This document shows, in pieces, positions 1 through 11,981 of a stretch of 64,000 nucleotides of DNA. Position 1 is the first letter of the stretch. Every line of letters starts with the position of its first letter. The stretch is from Diabrotica undecimpunctata (taxonomy: Eukaryota > Arthropoda > Insecta > Coleoptera > Chrysomelidae), in the NCBI RefSeq assembly GCF_040954645.1, contig NC_092810.1:12448377-12512376 (forward strand). Reading direction: 5' to 3'. A program made the translations under genes and the position numbers. The notes under the pieces were generated by a model that saw only the letters and a list, made by a program, of their open reading frames with translations, ran no database searches and was not told where the DNA came from.

Positions 1-504
1 TTTACTATATACGCGTAGAACTAATATTTAAAGATTTCTATTAATGTTAACTGCATTTCTATTAATGCATGATAAAGCGTTTTTATGAAGAACATTTGTT
101 CGGAACACACTGTAACTGTAATCGAACGAAAGTGAAATTTTGGCATAAATTGGTAACACTTATTTGACAGTTGCAGTGTTGACACTTTTTGTACTTTATT
201 ATTTTAAATTTTAAAGTGAACACCTCTTGTTTTATATTTTTACCTATTTAATAAAATCTGTTCTTTTTAGAACAAAATTAGTGTGTTTTATTTCAAAAAT
301 GTCACGTAAGAATTTAAATAGTCGTTGTAAAGAGTATAATAATAATTATGTGACCTATTTGATTTAAAATGGATTCAGGATTTTTTTATACTTTGGCAAC
401 TATGTCAACTTCGATCTCTGATGTAGATATTCGTAGATAATGACGTGCAACGGTTTGTAAATTAGATGGACTGTATATACTTATAAATACAAAAAACAAG
501 CAAA
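1..504. other. AT-rich stretch without a recognisable gene
   Basis: No open frame, repeat boundary or RNA gene could be supported here. It lies upstream of a LINE scrap and a gustatory receptor terminal exon, so it may be intron or intergenic sequence of that receptor gene. Confidence 0.4.
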
Positions 505-680
505 ACTTATCGAAAATGACAACAAATTGATAACTGATGAACAGAAAAAAGCAGAAATATGAAAAACCTATATATCCGACTCTTTTACTGATGATCGAGA
601 TCCAATAGAATAATTAGAAGGCGAGTTAGATAAGCCAGACATACTTAAAAAAGACCTAATTAAAGTGTTAAAAGGTTTGC
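505..680 (+). pseudogene. LINE linker-region fragment (RTE/Jockey type)
   Basis: One frame reads DNKLITDEQKKAEI, a TGA stop, KTYISDSFTDDRDP, a TAA stop, then DKPDILKKDLIKVLKG. This resembles the segment between endonuclease and reverse transcriptase of non-LTR retrotransposons, which ends just before the usual KAPGPDG block. Two in-frame stops and loss of everything else make it a dead fragment. The family assignment is by pattern only. Confidence 0.5.
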
Positions 681-904
681 TGGTGTGTTTGCTTGTAAAT
701 TGAGATTTTTTTATACTTATATAAATTCTACATTATTATTTTATATTAGTGATATATTCATTTACCTGTTGCATTCTATATAACTGTGTATATAGCTTAG
801 TGAACGTTAAAACTTAATATTGTGATCAATAGATTCTGGTATTTAAAATATGATAGCCATATTTATTTATATAATAATTATAACAAACTTATTTTTTTTT
901 TCAG

Positions 905-1171
905 ATGTCAACAATAATTATAGTAAGATCTTGTGACACAGTCGAAAAAATGGCGAAAGATACTTTAATGTCTTGCTACATACAACAGGAAAGTTTAAAA
1001 GGAACCGAATTTGAGCAAGAACTGTTGCAGTTTGTAAATTTAAGTAACGCCTTCTTGCCTGTTTATAATGCAGGATTCGTAACTTTAAACCTGCAAGTAC
1101 TATCATCACTGTTTTCAGCGACTTTAACGTACCTAATTGTTATTATTCAATTTGATCTTACTCTAAAATAG
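905..1171 (+). CDS. Gustatory receptor, C-terminal exon
   Basis: This is the last exon of an insect gustatory receptor, a seven-transmembrane chemoreceptor of sensory neuron membranes. A pyrimidine tract and CAG acceptor (ending at 904) directly precede it, so the leading ATG is an internal codon and not a start. The 88 residues carry the hallmarks of the family's C-terminus: a Cys/Glu segment (VRSCDTVEKMAKDT), a loop, a hydrophobic stretch (FVTLNLQVLSSLFSATL) and the terminal TYLIVIIQF, matching the family signature TYxxxxxQF at residues 75-83. The frame is open to a TAG stop, and an AATAAA lies about 90 bases downstream. The upstream exons are not visible in the window; a LINE scrap lies in the presumed intron. 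The exon itself looks intact, but whether the gene is functional cannot be told. Confidence 0.8.
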   Translation: MSTIIIVRSCDTVEKMAKDTLMSCYIQQESLKGTEFEQELLQFVNLSNAFLPVYNAGFVTLNLQVLSSLFSATLTYLIVIIQFDLTLK

Positions 1172-1260
1172 CTTATTTTCTTAATCAACCTCAGTAAATT
1201 GTATCTCTTAAGCTAAACTTTGTAAAAATATAAGCTGAAGGTAATTTATAGTTATACATA

Positions 1261-1266
1261 AATAAA
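1261..1266 (+). promoter_or_regulatory. Candidate poly(A) signal of the gustatory receptor gene
   Basis: AATAAA about 90 bases after the TAG of the terminal receptor exon, a normal distance for an insect 3' UTR. The surrounding AT-richness makes chance occurrence possible. Confidence 0.4.
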
Positions 1267-1511
1267 AAATAATGAATTTACCTATTTCAAAACTATTATA
1301 TCTACATTCCAGTTATTCCCAATTTATTGCTCATTCGTTATGTCTCTTGTACTTCCTAAAAAAAAACTAATGTTTTTTTATTGTTGTTTTGGTATCGGTA
1401 TCTTTCTTATCAAGTGCAACTTATCGGGATTTCTTACACTAACAACTGAAATAAATAATTACTATTTTAATGGAAATAAGCTACAATTAAAATTTAAAAT
1501 AAGTCTTAGCG

Positions 1512-3528
1512 GATAAGTTCGAATCTGATCCTTCCCATAACCGAGATCAAATTGACGAGAATAAAAAAAACATAAATAAAAACCTTTTCGCAGCAGAACT
1601 ACAGGTCGCAAAGAAAACAAGGACCAAAGAAGACAAAATAAGCAATGAAACTAAACAACTAATAATGAAAAGAAGACAACTTCTAGCGCAAAACAAACGC
1701 CATACTCAAGAATACAGGGAACTTAATAAAACAATTAGAAACGAACTAAAATGCGACATACAAAAATGGAACGAGAACTTAATAGAGCGAGTCATTGAAA
1801 ACAACAGAGGCTTAAAATGTCTAAGACCAGCACTGGGAGTTCAAAAAATCATCAAAATTTAAGACGCCAACAATAAGGAAGAGAAGGACAAATAAAAAAT
1901 AACAAATATTGTCGAAGACTTCTACACATCCTTGTACAGCTCGAAAGGCCAGCCTAATGAAACAACAAAGGAGAACGTCAAAAGAAAAACAAAAACCTGG
2001 GATGAGAAGTACTACCAAATATAAATGGATTCGAAATAGAAAGAGCTTTAAAAGAGCTAAAAAATAATAAAGCTCCAGGACACGACGGTATAATTGCCGA
2101 GCTCTTGAAAACAAGCAAGCCATTAACAATCCCTGTACTAACAGAGGTATTTAATAGATGTCTCCATAATAGCAAGATCCCTAAAGACTGGAACGAGAGT
2201 CTAGTAATACTCTTACACAAAAAAGGGGACAAATGTGATCTACAGAATTATAGACCTATATCGTTGCTCAGTCAAGTATACAAACTATTTATAAGAATTA
2301 TTAACAACCGGTTAACTCACAAAATGGACAATTACCAACCGGTTGAACAGGCTGGCTTCAGCAAAGGATATAGTACATCAGACCATTTGCTGACAATGAG
2401 AACATTGATAGAGAAGGCAAATAAATACCAACTACCCGTATTTCTTGCCTTCGTCGACTATGAAAAGGCGTTTGATAGTATCGAGATGTGGGCCATAGAA
2501 CAGGCTATTAATTTTTGTAGAATAGATTCGAGATATAGGCAACTAATACATAATATATATGAAAATGCAACTATGATAGTACAACTAGACGAAATTACAA
2601 ATCCCATTCCCATTAAGAGAGGAGTGAGACAAGGAGACGTAGTATTACCAAAGCTTTTCAACCTAGCCCTAGAAGACGTCTTTAAAACTACAAATTGGTC
2701 AGCCTATGGCATTAACATTAATGGCAACGAGTTAAACCACCTCAGATTCGCTGACAACATAGTGATTATAGCGAGCACATTCGAGGAACTGCAAATTATG
2801 ATGGGGGAACTAGCAGCCAGCTCCCAATACGTCGGCATAAAAATGAATATGAAAAAAACAAAAATAATGACATACACAGATGACCCAAGACGTATAACTA
2901 TAAATGGCAGTGAGATAGAACAAACTCAGGAATATATCTACCTAGGCCAAATCCTGAGACTTGACAAAGAGAATCAAAGTGCGGAAATTACTAGAAGAGC
3001 AATACTAGTATGGGCAGGATTTGGAAAGCTTACTTGAATACTTAAGAACCGCAAAATACCCCAATACTTGAGAAGCAAAGTGTTCAACCAATGCATCCTT
3101 CCTATCATGACATATGTATGTCAAACCTGGACCCTAACCAAGCCAAACATGAATAAACTAGCCAGAACAGAAAGAACAATGGAATGAGCAATGTTAGGTA
3201 TTATACTGTCAGATAAAGAGGGGAACGACTGAGTAAGATAAAAAAAAGTCGAGGACATAGGAACAAAAATTGCCAAACTTAAATGGAGCTTCGCGGGCCA
3301 CACTGCTAGACAAAAAGACCAACGTTGGAATACTACAATACAACATTGGATACCTTACGAAAGTAAACTACCAAGAGGAAGACCACAGATGGGATGGGTT
3401 GATGATATTAAAAGAATAGTCGGAACAAATTGCAAATATGTTGCTCAGGATAGAGACCGATGGAAGGAGTTGGGAGAGGCCTATGTCCAAACATGGACGA
3501 CAAAAGGCTAAGAAGAAGAAGAAGAAAG
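1512..3528 (+). mobile_element. RTE-type LINE, 5'-truncated, with TSD
   Basis: A non-LTR retrotransposon copy bounded by a near-perfect TSD: tttaaaataagt followed by cttagcg occurs at 1493-1511 and again from 3530, the second copy with two extra bases. The copy starts inside the linker between endonuclease and reverse transcriptase, runs through the RT domain, and ends in a (GAA)n microsatellite tail (3511-3526). It is broken by stops and frameshifts after 3037. A closely similar 3' copy lies at 46074-46903. RTE assignment rests on RT motif layout, C-terminal region and microsatellite tail in place of poly(A). Confidence 0.85.
2105..3037 (+). pseudogene. RTE reverse transcriptase domain
   Basis: An open frame covering most of the RT fold of the LINE at 1512-3528; it would copy the element's own RNA into DNA at the nicked target. 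Visible motifs in order: NYRPISLL, palm motif A (FLAFVDYEKAFDSIEM), motif B (RGVRQGDVVLPKLFN), motif C (LRFADNIVII) and the downstream MNMKKTKIM and YIYLGQILR. Motif C should be FADD; here the second catalytic Asp is Asn, so activity would be lost. The frame stops early at GFGKLT; the remaining roughly 150 codons to the tail are present but interrupted. The upstream 1665-1862 frame is the linker. Confidence 0.85.
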
Positions 3529-3560
3529 TTTAAAATAAGTTTCTTAGCGTTTCAGTTTAA

Positions 3561-3876
3561 GGAGTACCGAAAATTCATAAAACAAATATAAAACTTAGAC
3601 ATATTTGTAGTACCATAAACTCTCCTTGTAGTGAGCTGTTAAAATTTTTAATAAATATTATAGAATCATTTGCAAAACATCTTTATAAAAAATACACATT
3701 TTTTAAATAACTTATCGAATATTCAATTTATTTCAAATAATATTTTAGTAAGTTTTGGCATAAACAGTTTATTTACAAATGTGCCATTAGATAAGACTTT
3801 GAATGTAATCAAAACAAAATTTGAGAATGATGATACATGGGCAACTAGAGCAAGACTAAATACATATATCAGCTAG
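3561..3876 (+). pseudogene. Penelope-like reverse transcriptase fragment
   Basis: From 3561 the frame reads GVPKIHKTNIKLRHICSTIN, the conserved PKIHK block and following region of Penelope-like element RT. Further on is SFGINSLFTNVPLDKTLNVI, corresponding to motif A (normally SFDV.SLFTNVPLD), with the catalytic Asp replaced by Gly. At least one frame change separates the two. It lies directly after the LINE at 1512-3528, so that LINE probably inserted into an older Penelope copy. Confidence 0.65.
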
Positions 3877-4066
3877 AATGGAATTATTGAATTATGGAAT
3901 TATTATGTACTGATAATTTTTAGTTTATCATAATTGATTTTTGCCATAAATTGAAAAGGAAAATTATAGTACACAATAAATTTCAAAAGGTATTAATTAA
4001 TTTAAAAGTCTAATTATAATAACATTACATTAAGTAATTGTACAGAAGATTGATTAATGATATCAC

Positions 4067-4670
4067 TTAACCCTGCTGTACCGTTCGAGTCAACTATGCA
4101 AATGTACTGTTCGGGTCAATATGACCCAACTATGGTTTACGGTCCTTAATTGAAATAAAATAAGCTAATGGTACTAAACAAAACTTTGTTAACAAAAAAT
4201 ACCTACAAAATTTAATTTAGTTTACAACTAGGACAGTGATAAAAAGAATGGGTTTTACAAATATATTTGTGACATATACAACATAAAATATTAGTCTTAT
4301 TATCGTTCTAAGAGCAAAATTTACAGCGTGCTCGTTTAGCGGGCAGAGTTAGATTGCCCATAGACGGTTCACTAGAATTTCCATCTTTTCTACTCGCTTC
4401 CGTTCGTGTTCTTTTTACCAGTTTTTAAGAGCCTTTAGTTCATGGTAAATTTTTCTGGAAAGGATTAATGGTTTCGCCAGTGTTTTTCCCAATTCCTCAA
4501 GAAAAATTCATCGTTTTGTAAGTTTTTTGTTGTTCCATATGTCTATAAAACGAACGCGTTGTAGGTAAAAATGTCCAGCATATTATAAAAACAATTATAG
4601 GCCAGCGATTTGTCTTCCAGTTACATGTATATGTACCAGCAAGCTCATCTAGAGTATCCACTGCTCCCTT
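4067..4670 (-). pseudogene. piggyBac transposase C-terminus and element end
   Basis: The right part of a piggyBac-type DNA transposon. A TTAA (4067-4070), the obligate piggyBac target site, is followed by a CCCTGCTGTACCG end. On the minus strand the sequence reads LAGTYTCNWKTNRWPIIVF, the conserved region after the third catalytic Asp, and nearer the end a cysteine-rich zinc-binding tail (CKFC, CCIC, CPSC pattern at about 4225-4340) typical of piggyBac C-termini. Stops and frameshifts make it dead. Its missing upstream part lies at 6789-6892: a LINE inserted between them. Confidence 0.8.
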
Positions 4671-5171
4671 CCATCATCCAGCCTCAAGAGTCCACTGCTG
4701 AACATAGGCCTCTTCCTTATGTTTCCAACCCCGTCTATCTTGCGCCGCTCTCATCCAGTTTTTATTGAGTCTTCTTAAATCGTCAGTCCATCTTGTAGGT
4801 GGTCGACCAACGCTTCTCTTGTCTTCCCTTGGCCTCCATTCCAATAACCTCTTTGTCCATCGCCCATCTGTTATTCTGGCTATGTGTCCTGCCCATCTTC
4901 ATTTTAGTCTAGCTATCTTCTCGATGATGTCAGTCACTCCGGTTCTTCTCCTGATGTCTTCGTTGGTTATTCTGTCTCGCAGAGTTATTCCTAACATGGA
5001 CCGCTCCATTCTTCTCTACGTGACTCTCAGTTTGGTAGCTGCTGCTTTTGTTAAGGTAAGTGTTTCTGCTCCGTACGTCAAGACTGGGAGGACGCACTGA
5101 TCAAATATCTTTCTCTTTAGGCATGTGGGCAGCTCACTTTTAAAAGTTTCTCTCAGTTTTCCAAATGCTGC

Positions 5172-5765
5172 TCACCCAAGGCCGATTCTTCTCTTCAGTT
5201 CATGAGTCTGGTTATCCCTGCCAATCATAATTTCATGTCCCAGGTATTTATATCTATCTACGAGTTCTATTTCTTTCCCACCAATACTGATGGTCTGGTT
5301 GGGTACCAAATTGGTCATGATTTTTGTTTTCGAGATATTTATATTTAAACCTACACTTTCTGTAGCCACAACGAGCTCCTGTACCATCTCTCTTGCCATA
5401 CCTAGATCTTCAGCTATTATAAGTATATCATCGGCAAAACGTAAGTTGTTTAGATATTCTCCATCTATTTTTATTTCCTTTGTCATCCAATCCAAATTCT
5501 TAAAAGCATGTTCTAGCACTGTATTAAAAAGTTTAGGTGACATTAGGTCTCCTTGTCTAATCCCCCGTTCTATTTTTATGCGATTACTGTTAGTATGTAA
5601 TCTGACAGTGGTTGTTGCCTGCAGGTATATTTTATATAATAATTTAGTATATCTATAATCTAGCCTGCGTTCTTTAAGCGCCTGTAACATTTTGCTTAGC
5701 TCAACTGTGTCAAAGGCTTTGTGAAAATCGATAAATATTAGAACTAGAGGTTTATTGTATTCCAC
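5172..5765 (-). pseudogene. RTE reverse transcriptase palm (LINE at 4671-6788)
   Basis: Open 197-codon stretch with all three catalytic palm motifs intact: FIDFHKAFDT (A), RGIRQGDLMSPKLFN (B) and LRFADDILIIAEDL (C), followed by NINISKTKIMTN and YKYLGHEIMIG. It ends at a nonsense codon after RRIGLG, where the 52536 copy reads RRIGLGWAAFGKL. Nearly the same sequence as residues 1-197 of that copy. Confidence 0.85.
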
Positions 5766-5899
5766 TGCTTTCTCTATTAGGGTTTTTATACTTTGTAGAT
5801 GGTCATTTGTTCCGTAACTTTTTCAGAATCCTGCCTGTTCCCTTGGTTGATAAGTCTCTAATTTTCTTTCCATTCTCTTAACTAGTATTCACGTAAACA

Positions 5900-6788
<889 letters not shown>

Positions 6789-6892
6789 ACTGCTCCCTTA
6801 CTGGAATTGTAATCTAAAATAATTCGGGGCATTTTGTCATTTCTGTCACTAATAGCCTTAAATTTTTTGATTTCTTCACCTGACGTATCCAA
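6789..6892 (-). pseudogene. piggyBac transposase segment with third catalytic Asp
   Basis: Reads EEIKKFKAISDRNDKMPRII then LDYNSSKGAV, matching the piggyBac block around the third catalytic Asp (PEIILDYNSTKGGVD). It joins, across the inserted LINE, to LAGTYTCNWKTNRW encoded at 4670 and below. It should not be read as part of the LINE linker, although the same open frame runs on into it. The sequence upstream of 6892 is no longer recognisable as piggyBac. Confidence 0.75.
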
Positions 6893-8000
6893 ATCTTAAT
6901 TTTTCGTCTTAATTCATTATATTTGTCCGAAATTGATTTCGCCTCAATGATGTTTGTCAAACTGACAACGTTTTGTCGCTGAGAAATCACGAGCATGAAG
7001 GAGTTTTGTCCGTAGGAACCGTGGCGTTGCTATGACGTTTTATCAGTTAAAAATAGTCTAGTAAAATAGTCGCAAAAATATATATCACATCCACATAACG
7101 GTACGTAGTTAACATAATTTTTCTGGCCATTGCAAGCATTAGTGTTACAGCACAGATACACGAATTATAAAATAACGGTCTTGAACAGGAATCGGCAAAG
7201 AAACCGAAGAAGAAACATTTTTCCTACGGAAGCGACATCACAGCCTTGACTGTTTTATGTCTATTTAATAAAATTTTTGTATCTAAACCCAAGAAAAAGT
7301 GCTAATAGGCCGTAGAGATTGATAAAGTAATAAATAAAAAAAATTTGTATATAGTTTTTTACAAACGTTGAAATATGAGTAAAATGCAATGTTACAGATA
7401 TCAGCGATTACATTTTTTTCCTAATTTATACAATTGTCTTGTTTGTCGTATTATTTATAAAATAAATTCCCATCAATTTTCAGTTAACTCCATCAAACAA
7501 TTGTTTTCCTATATATTTTGATATCGCTAACTACTGCTATTGGTTAATCGGCTTTTAGTTAAATGGATTGGGGTTCGTCTAGACCACACGTCACGACTAA
7601 TGTAAAAACAAAAGGGTTGAAAGAATTGAAATTGGTGGGAAAGGAGAGCGATCAGCATAATGGAATGTGACGAGACAATGGAGGGAGGTAAAAATTGTGG
7701 TCTGTCAGGATTTACCACGGATACTACGTTTAATTAAAAACAAGCTGTAATTAATTGTTTCAGTTTATTTAACATTTCTATTAGATAACACATAATTTTT
7801 ATGTAATTGTAAAATGTTTATTATTGTATTTTTAAAGTAGATAAAACTAATTTGGGATAAAACTATAATATTGAGTTGGTTTAAATTAGTAAGAGAGTGT
7901 AATACATACATACAGTATTTAGGAAAATATCAAACTTAACGGCTACTGCAAATAAAACTTAATATTGTTCTAAAGCTATTTTCTTGTGGCATTTTAAATT
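6893..8000. other. Unassigned AT-rich sequence
   Basis: No convincing gene or bounded repeat. The short minus frame at 6814-6996 may extend an old transposon remnant, but it is not identifiable. A lower-AT patch at 7540-7730 has no open frame with recognisable motifs. Confidence 0.35.
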
Positions 8001-8250
8001 AATTACTATTTAAATGGGAATAAGCCACAATTAAAGGTTAAAGTACGTTTATTTTCACTTCGGAAATCGTTCTCAAAATACAAACATTAGTATACTAAAC
8101 AATTTTTTTTATTTTTAATTTAATTTTAATTAAGAAAAAACTAATTTACTAATGTTTGTATTTTAAGAACGATTTCTGAAGTGGAAATTGAAACGTCAAT
8201 AAACGTACTCTAACCTTTAATTGTGGCTTATTCCCATTTAAATAGTAATT
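8001..8250. mobile_element. Foldback MITE
   Basis: An inverted repeat of about 100-base arms separated by an AT-rich spacer near 8097-8145. The left end reads aattactatttaaatggg and the right end its reverse complement. Inner arms pair through cacttcggaaatcgttct, with the left arm missing about a dozen bases present in the right. No coding capacity. A related end (aattactattttaatgg) occurs near 1457, before the first LINE, so this is a repeated family. Confidence 0.8.
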
Positions 8251-8559
8251 ACTGCAAATAAAACGACAAAAAAGCAGTTTTTGGTACATTAACCCTTTGG
8301 TACTGACGCGTAGTCTATCAGACAACGGATGTTTTTAAAACTGTAATATCTATTGTAATTAATAAAATTTTAAGTTTTTCGTACAGTTAATAACACCCGT
8401 GAACATACATCTATGATAGGTTATGTTATATCCAACCAAGATAACCATCCATTGAAAATAATCGACGTAATATGCCTCATCTCAGCAGATGTAGGTAGCG
8501 ACCAAAGCCCAATATTATGTACAATGAAAATCATCCTGAAATACTATATATTATAATTT

Positions 8560-8940
8560 AGGGATTCTGCGGTATTCACTGCCTTCCCTCGCTCAACCGT
8601 TTTCATCTCTCTCTGTTGTTCCATTCTCCATCGTTTAGGCCTCTCTTACTCATGGCGTCGTCTACTTCGTTCCTCCAGGATTTTCGGGGTCGTCCTCTTT
8701 TCCTCCTTCCTATGGGACTCTATTCAGTTATTCTCTTTATCCATCTGCTGACGCTAGTTCTTCTTACATGTCCATACCACTTTAGTCTTTTTTGTTCTAT
8801 ATATGTTAGTATGTTTGTTTCTATTGATGTTCTTTGCTTTATTTTGTCATTACTTCTCCTAACTATTCTTGTTACTCTGCAGCATCTTCGCAGGCATTCC
8901 ATCTCTGTTGCTACTATCTTACTGCTGTTTTTCTTGTTTA
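8560..8940 (-). mobile_element. 3' end of an RTE-type LINE
   Basis: Minus-strand frame with YIEQKRLKWYGHVRRTSVSR, the C-terminal region (K.KWYGHV.R) of RTE-type proteins. The last ~130 bases match the 3' end of the element at 56761-58085 (shared sequence beginning at the ttcactg.cttccctcgctc stretch). It abuts the opposite-strand RTE piece at 8996. Confidence 0.75.
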
Positions 8941-8995
8941 TAATCTAATTTTTAGCCTCATATGTCATAATAGGAGTATAGGATATCAGGAGTAT

Positions 8996-9755
8996 AGGAG
9001 GATATACTCCTGATCTCCTCGAAACGACAAGAACTAGAATTAATGCTGAATGAACTTCATGAAAAATCACTGCAAAAAGGCCTAAAAATTAACTCCAACA
9101 AAACAAAAGTAATGACAAACACGGAAGACAAGACAAGAGGCAATAAAAATACAAACAGAAAAAATAGAACAGGTAAATGAGTATATCTATCTAGGACAAG
9201 CAATCAGAGCTAACAGAGAAAATCAAACAGCCGAAATATCGAGACGAGTAAGAATGGGATGGGCAGCGTTCGGCAAACTTTCTTACGTTCTAAAAAATCA
9301 AACAATCCCTCTATACTTACGAAGCACGGTATATAACTCCTGTTTAATACCGGTGCTTACCTAAGGAGCACAGACATGGACATTTACACAGGCTAATTTG
9401 GATAGGATAAGGAAGGCACAAAGAGCGATGGAGAGACAAATGTTGGGTATATCACTTAAAGATAGAAAACGTAACCAGTGGATCAGAACCAGAACAAAGA
9501 CAATAGACGCGATAGAACAAGCAGCAAAACTGAAATGGAAATAGGCTGGACACAATGAACGTCTCCAAGACGGACGATGGAACAATGCCATCGGAAAGTG
9601 GCGTCCATACAATGCAAAGAGATCAAGAGGCAGACCACAGATGAGGTGAAAAGATGACATCAGGAAACAAGGAGGTCCCACATGGCAGAGAACAGCTCAA
9701 GATAGGGAAAGATGGAGAGAACTGGGGGAGACCTACATCCAACAATGAAAGGATA
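8996..9755 (+). mobile_element. RTE-type LINE 3' fragment, heavily mutated
   Basis: Across several frames the plus strand shows LNELHEKSLQKGLKINSNK, YIYLGQAIRANRENQTAEIS, RRVRMGWAAFGKLSYVLKN and later KMERQMLGISL-like and RGRPQMR-like blocks. It matches the segment from RT motif C to the C-terminus. Many stops; no usable frame. Confidence 0.75.
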
Positions 9756-10084
9756 GAGAATAGGTTCAAAAAAATACTCTCAAATAGCATTAAAAAAACG
9801 TATTTACCAAATATTAAAAATATATCTCGAACTGAACCGAAATTATCCGACAAGAAATGTTAAGCGTAATCTGTCAGACGATACATCAGTATAAGAGTAA
9901 CTATTATTAGAAGTGAGTTATTTGTTTATTGTTACGTTGTGATAGTCAAAAGTGGTAAAAATGAGTATTAAAGCACATTCCTTAAAGAGTGTGCATTTTA
10001 TGGATTATAAATGAAAAAAAGTACGAAATATGATTGTGCTATCGAAAGTGAGTAAGTGATACAGCGTCGAAAATATTGAGACAG
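9756..10084. other. piggyBac 5' region without coding capacity
   Basis: Contains the second copy of the subterminal motif (gcgtaatctgtcagac, about 9863-9879). Otherwise no gene. Probably the 5' untranslated and N-terminal part of the piggyBac remnant. Confidence 0.4.
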
Positions 10085-11170
10085 ATGACTCATCTAATTG
10101 ACGTAAAATTTTCGGCAAAAATCGTTTTAAATGGGTGGCACAAGAAGTTGTACCCATAGTAGGGAGAACTTTAAAACATTATATAGTTATACAACTTCTT
10201 GGTCTAGAGAACTTCTGCTCGTGTGCTTGAAAATAATATTTCTCCTATAGATCCTTGTAATTTACTGTTTTCTACAGCGATGATTGAGCAATCTATTCAC
10301 TGGACCAAAGCTAAAATCTGTAGTTATCGGAAAAAATAAAAAGAACTGATAGAAGTGAAATTCGTGACAAGGATTTGATTGCAATGAAAGCATTTTTGAA
10401 TATACTAATTTAGACTGCCGTTTTTAACTAAAATCATGAATTTATTTGCACCATTTTTGCTACGGACGGTACCGGAAAAGACACTTTTTGGAGTGTTATA
10501 AGTAAAAATCGTTTTACGATCCTGTTAGCATGTCTTTGTTTTGATAATACCAACGACCAAAAACAGCATCAACATGCAGATCCAACTACTCTAATATCAG
10601 AAATATTTAACAAGTTTGTATTAAATTGTTAAAAAGTATATTCAGTTGGCCAGACTGTATATGTCGATGAAATGCTAGCTAGTTTCCCGGGCAGATATAA
10701 ATTTAAAATGTTCATGCCAAACAAACCCAACAAATATGGTCTCAAACTGATGCGCCTTACAGATGCCAGGAACGGGTATTTGTATAATAGCTATATATTG
10801 TGGATAGGACTCTGATGATCGTGAACTATCAGAAGATCAAAAAAAAACTTTCGAAGCCAACTCAATCTGTTTTACTACTTTTGATTGAGTTACAACTTTT
10901 AAGGAACAATGGTTTAACTTACGTGAGAACTATGAAAAAAAATGCAAAGCAAATTCCTCCTTTTCTTGTACCAAATAGAAAGAGGAAGATAAGAAGCACT
11001 CTATATGGATTTACTGAACAGATGACCTTGTTGTCATATGCAGGAAAAAAAAAGAAAAATTACAATTCCTATATCCTCAATGCATCATTGTAGAGACTCT
11101 GATTCGCAAACGAACAAGCCAAAAATTGTATCATTCTACAATATGACCAAAGAAAGAGTCGACTCACCAG
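10085..11170 (+). pseudogene. piggyBac transposase pseudogene
   Basis: Read across shifting frames it contains, in order: TDGTGKDTFWSVISKNRF (family: DGTG.D.F...MSKNRF), VGQTVYVDEMLASFPGRY with the first catalytic Asp, FKMFMPNKPNKYGLKLMRL, KNAKQIPPFLVPNRKRK and the much altered KPKIVSFYNMTKERVDS at the third Asp site, where the expected Asp of LDYN is lost. This is the full central order of a PGBD4-like cut-and-paste transposase, but with many stops. A serine/proline-rich non-homologous tail follows. Confidence 0.75.
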
Positions 11171-11424
11171 AGTCGACTGGTGAGTCGACTTCCCAGCCGA
11201 CTCCCAGAGCCCAGTCTATGGGCTCTGGGAACCAAGATTTTGGAAGCCCTGAAGAAGACATCGAAGAGAATGTCGAAAGCTCGGCACAATGATAATCAAC
11301 GCCGTTCAACGCGAAAGACTATTGAAGTTAATAATAATTTCTCTAATAGTTATAGTTTTTGCTCTAGGTTTCATTGCACCGCGGACATCTTTCGGAACAT
11401 ATTTTGGCCACATATATACCAAAG

Positions 11425-11865
11425 CAGGTATAGTTTTAGGAGATATTCGTTAAACTTTTCGAGTTTGAAATTGTATCAGCCCAAGTGTCTGATGAGGCAG
11501 ACATATGCTGAAATTATTCATAACAATGTATTGATACTGATTCGAGCACGGATTGTCCTCCTAGGCCATATATTTTGCCATTTAATTCAACAAAGCGATA
11601 GCAGATTTTGCTAAACGATTTAATCTTTTACACATTTTGTATAGCCCAGAGGAGAGAAAAGGATATTATTGAATCGTTTTCGTTCACGACCGCCAAAGCA
11701 GGTGGCATCTCTGTTCGCTAACCACTGCAGTGGTCTGCAAGTTTTAGGAAACATTCGTTGGACTTTCTGAGTTTGAAATTTTATCAGCCCTAGTGTCTGA
11801 TGCGGCAGGGATGTGCTGAAATGATTCACAACACTTTATTGATACCGATTCGAACACGGGAAATT
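11425..11865. repeat. Diverged direct repeat with a 308-base period
   Basis: About 130 bases at 11425-11550 recur at 11730-11860. Shared blocks include gagtttgaaatt, atcagccc.agtgtctgatg and a.tgattcgaacacgg-like ends. Each copy has a CTGATGA- or CTGATGC-like box, a short potential hairpin and GAAA (11489-11513, 11797-11821), faintly hammerhead-like. The second copy has CTGATGC, so its core is not conserved. Family unknown. Confidence 0.6.
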
Positions 11866-11890
11866 TAACGAATTTGTCCTGCTAGGCCAG

Positions 11891-11892
<2 letters not shown>

Positions 11893-11981
<89 letters not shown>
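11893..11981. repeat. (TA)n microsatellite, left of a solo LTR
   Basis: An almost uninterrupted TA dinucleotide run with one C substitution, ending exactly at the TGTTATGATG start of the LTR. Confidence 0.95.

Larger units (their letters stand above)
8289..11300 (+). mobile_element. piggyBac-type transposon remnant with nested LINE pieces
   Basis: Starts with TTAA (8289-8292) followed by CCCTTTGGTACTGACGCG, a piggyBac-like end. A subterminal motif, gcgtagtctatcagac, at about 8307 recurs as gcgtaatctgtcagac near 9863, and the two lie on either side of the LINE sequences at 8560-9755. The degraded transposase occupies about 10085-11170. No right-hand CCC/TTAA terminus could be found, so the 3' end is lost or too diverged. 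Confidence 0.6.

Noticed and set aside
7527..7760. Possible tRNA-related SINE (GGTTCGTCTAGACC resembling a B box)
   Set aside because: No matching A box at the right distance, no cloverleaf and no repeat copy seen in the window.
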